Positions 61,260 to 64,000 of a stretch of 64,000 bases of DNA are shown one piece after another. Within the stretch, counting starts at the first letter, position 1. Every line of letters begins with the position of its first letter. The stretch comes from Leptolyngbya subtilissima AS-A7 (lineage in GTDB: Bacteria; Cyanobacteriota; Cyanobacteriia; Phormidesmidales; Phormidesmidaceae). Under the pieces are notes generated by a model. That model was not told where the DNA came from and searched no databases. It saw only the letters and a list, made by a program, of their open reading frames with translations. Location: positions 1 through 64,000 of the forward strand of contig NZ_JAMPKY010000015.1 of the NCBI RefSeq assembly GCF_039962255.1. Reading direction: 5' to 3'. The position numbers were made by a program, and so were the translations under genes.

Positions 61260-64000
61260 ATGCTCACCACCTACACGCTCCACCCCTCTCCCCTCCACCA
61301 TCTCCGCAGCAATGACCCCCTCTTCCTCGACGATCCCCGAACCTGCTGGCGGGTTGAATCGGGTATGCTGGCACTGTTTGCAGTCAGTGTGCAATCGACG
61401 GCGTTGACCAGTCGGCGGCGCTACTTGTTTAGCGTTAAGCCAGGAGCAATGCTGTTTCCGGCGGCGCTGCTGAGTCAAGAGACCCCCTGCCAACTGCTGG
61501 CGATGCCTTTGGAATCGGTAAGTTTGAGGCCAATTTCTCTAACGGCATTAGCAGACGAGTTGACTGATAGCCGGACTGCTGCAACTACCTTGGCAGCCCT
61601 AGAAAACTGGGTGCATCGGTTGGGGGCGGCGTTATCTGACACCGTATCGGCTCGGTTGGCGACCCCGATTGACACCAGCGGGCTGCTGGCACCGGGGGAA
61701 GTGTATCAGCCTCCCCAAGGGCGCGTTACCTGGCTGCGACTGCTGGCTGGGGAAGGGCGACTGCTGGGGCTAGAGCATTTGGCGCTGACTCCGGCAATTG
61801 GCCCCATCCCCCTCAGCAGCCACCTGTGGCTACAGGCGACGGCAATGGCGGAGCTTGAGATTTGGCAACCTCAGACGCAGCGGGGGGCAGAGGCAATTCT
61901 ATCTGGTCTGGGCCATCTGCAAACTGGTGTGCTCAGAGGCATTCAGCACCTTGAAGCACAACAACAGGTGCAAGAATATCAGCGGTTTGAGGCCCGCGAG
62001 CGGCTGAATACCCAGGCCGTGAGCCAGACGCTAACGCAGCTAGCGGGGGTGTTTAAGCCATCCACCACCGTTCAGGAATCTCAGGGATATCAATCTGGTA
62101 CTGAGGACGCTCTGTTGGTTGCCGCTGGAGCGGTGGGACGTGCACTGGGCATTGCCATTCAACCTCCAGCCCAGTCAGAGGATTTGCGGCGGGTGAGGGA
62201 TCCTTTGGAATTGATCGCCCGCTCCTCCCAAATTCGCACCCGCCAGGTGACCCTGCGCGACGACTGGTGGCGGCGTGATGGCGGCCCATTGCTAGCCTAC
62301 GCTCGCGAGGATGGTCGCCCGCTGGCGCTGCTGCCGGTGGGGGCGACCCGCTACGAGGTGGTTGACCCACAGCAGGACACCCGGTTGCCGTGCAGCCGAG
62401 CCATCGCAGACGGGATTTCACCCACGGCACACACCTTCTATCGCCCGCTGCCCTACCAACTCAAGCCGGTACAGCTGCTCCAGTTCGCGCTACAGGGGCA
62501 CCGTCAGGAATTGGTGGTAGTGGCGGTAGCCAGCATTGCCGCCACGCTACTGGGCATGGTTACTCCTCAGGCTACGGGCATTCTCATTGACCAGGCAATT
62601 CCCAATGCAGACCAAACCCTGCTGTTGCAGATTGCCTTTGCGCTGCTGGCCACCACCTTTGGGGCCACCCTGTTTCAGCTCACTCAAGGCATTGCCCTGA
62701 TGCGGATCGAATCCTTTGCCGACAGCAGCACCCAGGCCGCTGTGTGGGATCGGCTGCTGAAGCTGAAAACCTCCTTCTTTCGCGGCTACTCCATTGGCGA
62801 TCTGAGCGCTCGGGTGTCGTCGATTAGCCAGATTCGCCAGCGGTTGGGCAATACCCTGCTCAAGAGCCTGTTTTCAAGCCTGTTCTCGCTTCTGAATTTG
62901 GGGTTGCTGTTTTACTACAGCATGCCCCTAGCGCTGATTGCCACCGGGGTGGCCCTGCTCAATATGGCTGTCACCGTGGTCTCTGGGATGCTGACCCTGA
63001 AAAAAAATCGCCCCCTCCACGACCAGCAGGGCAAGCTCTTCGGGATGATGGTGCAGATGATCAATGGCGTAGCCAAGTTTCGCGTAGCTGGGGCCGAAAC
63101 CCGCGCCTTTGCCTACTGGGGTCGCCAGTATGGTCAAGAGCTGCGACTGACCCTGGCTTCGGAGGGCATCGAAGACAATTTGACGGTGATCAATAACCTG
63201 CTGGCGGCTCTCACCCCCGCGGTGCTATTCGCCTTCGCCACGGGCATGATTCAGCAGTCACAGACGGGGGAGGGCGACTTTTCGACCGGCACATTTTTGG
63301 CCTTTAATGCGGCCTTTGGCACCTTTATCGGCGGGGCCACCAGTCTCAGTAGCACCGTTATCGACGTGCTCGATGTGCTGCCCATCTGGCAGCGGGCGGA
63401 ACCTATTCTCGCCGCCCAGCCCGAGGTTGACCCCCACAAGGCCGACCCAGGACGAATCTCGGGCCAGGTGACGGTGAGCAACGTGGGCTTTCGCTATCGC
63501 TCCGACGGGGATCTCATTCTAGACGGTGTCACCCTCGCCATTGAACCGGGGGAATTTGTCGCCCTGGTTGGCCCCTCGGGCAGCGGCAAGTCTACGCTAT
63601 TTCGCCTGCTGCTAGGGTTCGATGCACCAGAAGTTGGCACGGTCTACTTCGACGGGCAGGATATGGCAGGCCTAGACCTCAACGCCCTGCGCCGGCAGTT
63701 TGGCGTGGTGCTGCAAACCAGTCGTCTGATGTCGGCCTCAATTTTCGAAAACATCGCCAGCAGTGCCCGCATCACCATGGAAGAAGCTTGGGAGGCGGCC
63801 TCGATGGCGGGGCTGGCCGACGACGTTCTCTCGATGCCGATGGGCATGCACACGGTGGTGAGCGAGGGGGGCACGAATCTCTCGGGCGGCCAGCGGCAGC
63901 GGCTGCTGATTGCCCGAGCCCTGGCCTTGCGCCCCCGCATTTTGCTGTTTGACGAAGCCACCAGCGCCCTGGACAACCGCACCCAGGCGATCGTCAGCGA
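61260..64000 (+). CDS. Second NHLM-type ABC transporter (partial, runs off the window)
   Basis: Open from ATG 61260 to the right edge, 913 codons, no stop. A long N-terminal region (about 390 residues, with a start LTTYTLHPSPLHHL, WRVESGMLALFAV, GRVTWLRLLAGEGRLLGLEH) contains no C39 peptidase and carries a domain specific for this family. Membrane helices follow (LVVVAVASIAATLLGMVTPQ, LLLQIAFALLATTFGATLF, SMPLALIATGVALLNMAV). The ATPase domain has LVGPSGSGKST, VVLQTSRLMSASIFENI, NLSGGQRQRLLIARAL and ILLFDEATSALD. In NHLM loci this second transporter accompanies the peptidase transporter, possibly forming a heterodimer. Confidence 0.9.
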   Translation, partial: MLTTYTLHPSPLHHLRSNDPLFLDDPRTCWRVESGMLALFAVSVQSTALTSRRRYLFSVKPGAMLFPAALLSQETPCQLLAMPLESVSLRPISLTALADELTDSRTAATTLAALENWVHRLGAALSDTVSARLATPIDTSGLLAPGEVYQPPQGRVTWLRLLAGEGRLLGLEHLALTPAIGPIPLSSHLWLQATAMAELEIWQPQTQRGAEAILSGLGHLQTGVLRGIQHLEAQQQVQEYQRFEARERLNTQAVSQTLTQLAGVFKPSTTVQESQGYQSGTEDALLVAAGAVGRALGIAIQPPAQSEDLRRVRDPLELIARSSQIRTRQVTLRDDWWRRDGGPLLAYAREDGRPLALLPVGATRYEVVDPQQDTRLPCSRAIADGISPTAHTFYRPLPYQLKPVQLLQFALQGHRQELVVVAVASIAATLLGMVTPQATGILIDQAIPNADQTLLLQIAFALLATTFGATLFQLTQGIALMRIESFADSSTQAAVWDRLLKLKTSFFRGYSIGDLSARVSSISQIRQRLGNTLLKSLFSSLFSLLNLGLLFYYSMPLALIATGVALLNMAVTVVSGMLTLKKNRPLHDQQGKLFGMMVQMINGVAKFRVAGAETRAFAYWGRQYGQELRLTLASEGIEDNLTVINNLLAALTPAVLFAFATGMIQQSQTGEGDFSTGTFLAFNAAFGTFIGGATSLSSTVIDVLDVLPIWQRAEPILAAQPEVDPHKADPGRISGQVTVSNVGFRYRSDGDLILDGVTLAIEPGEFVALVGPSGSGKSTLFRLLLGFDAPEVGTVYFDGQDMAGLDLNALRRQFGVVLQTSRLMSASIFENIASSARITMEEAWEAASMAGLADDVLSMPMGMHTVVSEGGTNLSGGQRQRLLIARALALRPRILLFDEATSALDNRTQAIVS

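Overview
The window reads as cyanobacterial chromosome. It encodes NDH-1 subunit NdhH, the sulfolipid pair SqdB/SqdX and many protein families typical of filamentous cyanobacteria (CHASE2, CHAT, DUF928, DUF1822, filamentous-hemagglutinin two-partner secretion, NHLM-type peptide export). The palindrome GCGATCGC (HIP1) recurs throughout, for example at 2243-2250 and 4746-4753. A Leptolyngbya/Nodosilinea-type filamentous genus is my guess from gene content only.

Layout. (1) 1-4.7 kb is a gene graveyard: the tail of a possible hydrolase, a Tn3-type transposase scrap, a Ser/Thr kinase broken by several frameshifts, other broken genes on both strands, and a 38-bp direct repeat. (2) 4.7-20.6 kb is mostly housekeeping: a lysozyme-like protein, ndhH, rsmH, two small proteins, a UbiH-type hydroxylase, sqdB-sqdX with a perfect palindrome between them, a MarR regulator followed by a drug-type ABC exporter, a SRAP protein, a helical-bundle protein, a phytase-like lipoprotein, a large FAD oxidoreductase and a small PPC-domain exported protein. 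(3) 20.7-24.96 kb holds tRNA-Phe with a probable integrase scrap beside it, a TPR-CHAT protease and an RTX-like protein.

(4) 25.2-39.8 kb is a two-partner secretion island. TpsA1, TpsB, a degenerate histidine kinase and a LuxR-type response regulator form one minus-strand cluster. A CHASE2 histidine kinase and a DUF928 protein are divergent to it. A second giant TpsA with eight 66-residue repeats converges on the DUF928 gene. (5) 39.9-45.9 kb is a minus-strand operon: a divergent sigma-like protein, a DUF1822 protein, a CHAT protease fused to a CHASE2 membrane sensor, and a small exported protein. The gene order suggests a membrane-sensed protease acting with a sigma-like regulator.

(6) 46-54.9 kb contains two membrane proteins, a second TPR-CHAT protease whose reading frame breaks at a T7 run that fits a -1 slippery heptamer, an exported protein, two soluble TPR proteins and a Tat-exported caspase. 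(7) 55.2-64 kb is a peptide-export locus: two GG-leader peptides, a cyclic-nucleotide-binding-fold protein, an HlyD-type adaptor, a C39-peptidase ABC transporter and a second ABC transporter that runs off the window.

The theme of the accessory half (21-64 kb) is surface or secreted proteins combined with caspase-fold proteases. There are three CHAT proteins and one caspase, with TPR partners and sensor modules nearby. Functional links between these parts are inferred from gene order and domains; nothing was computed against databases.
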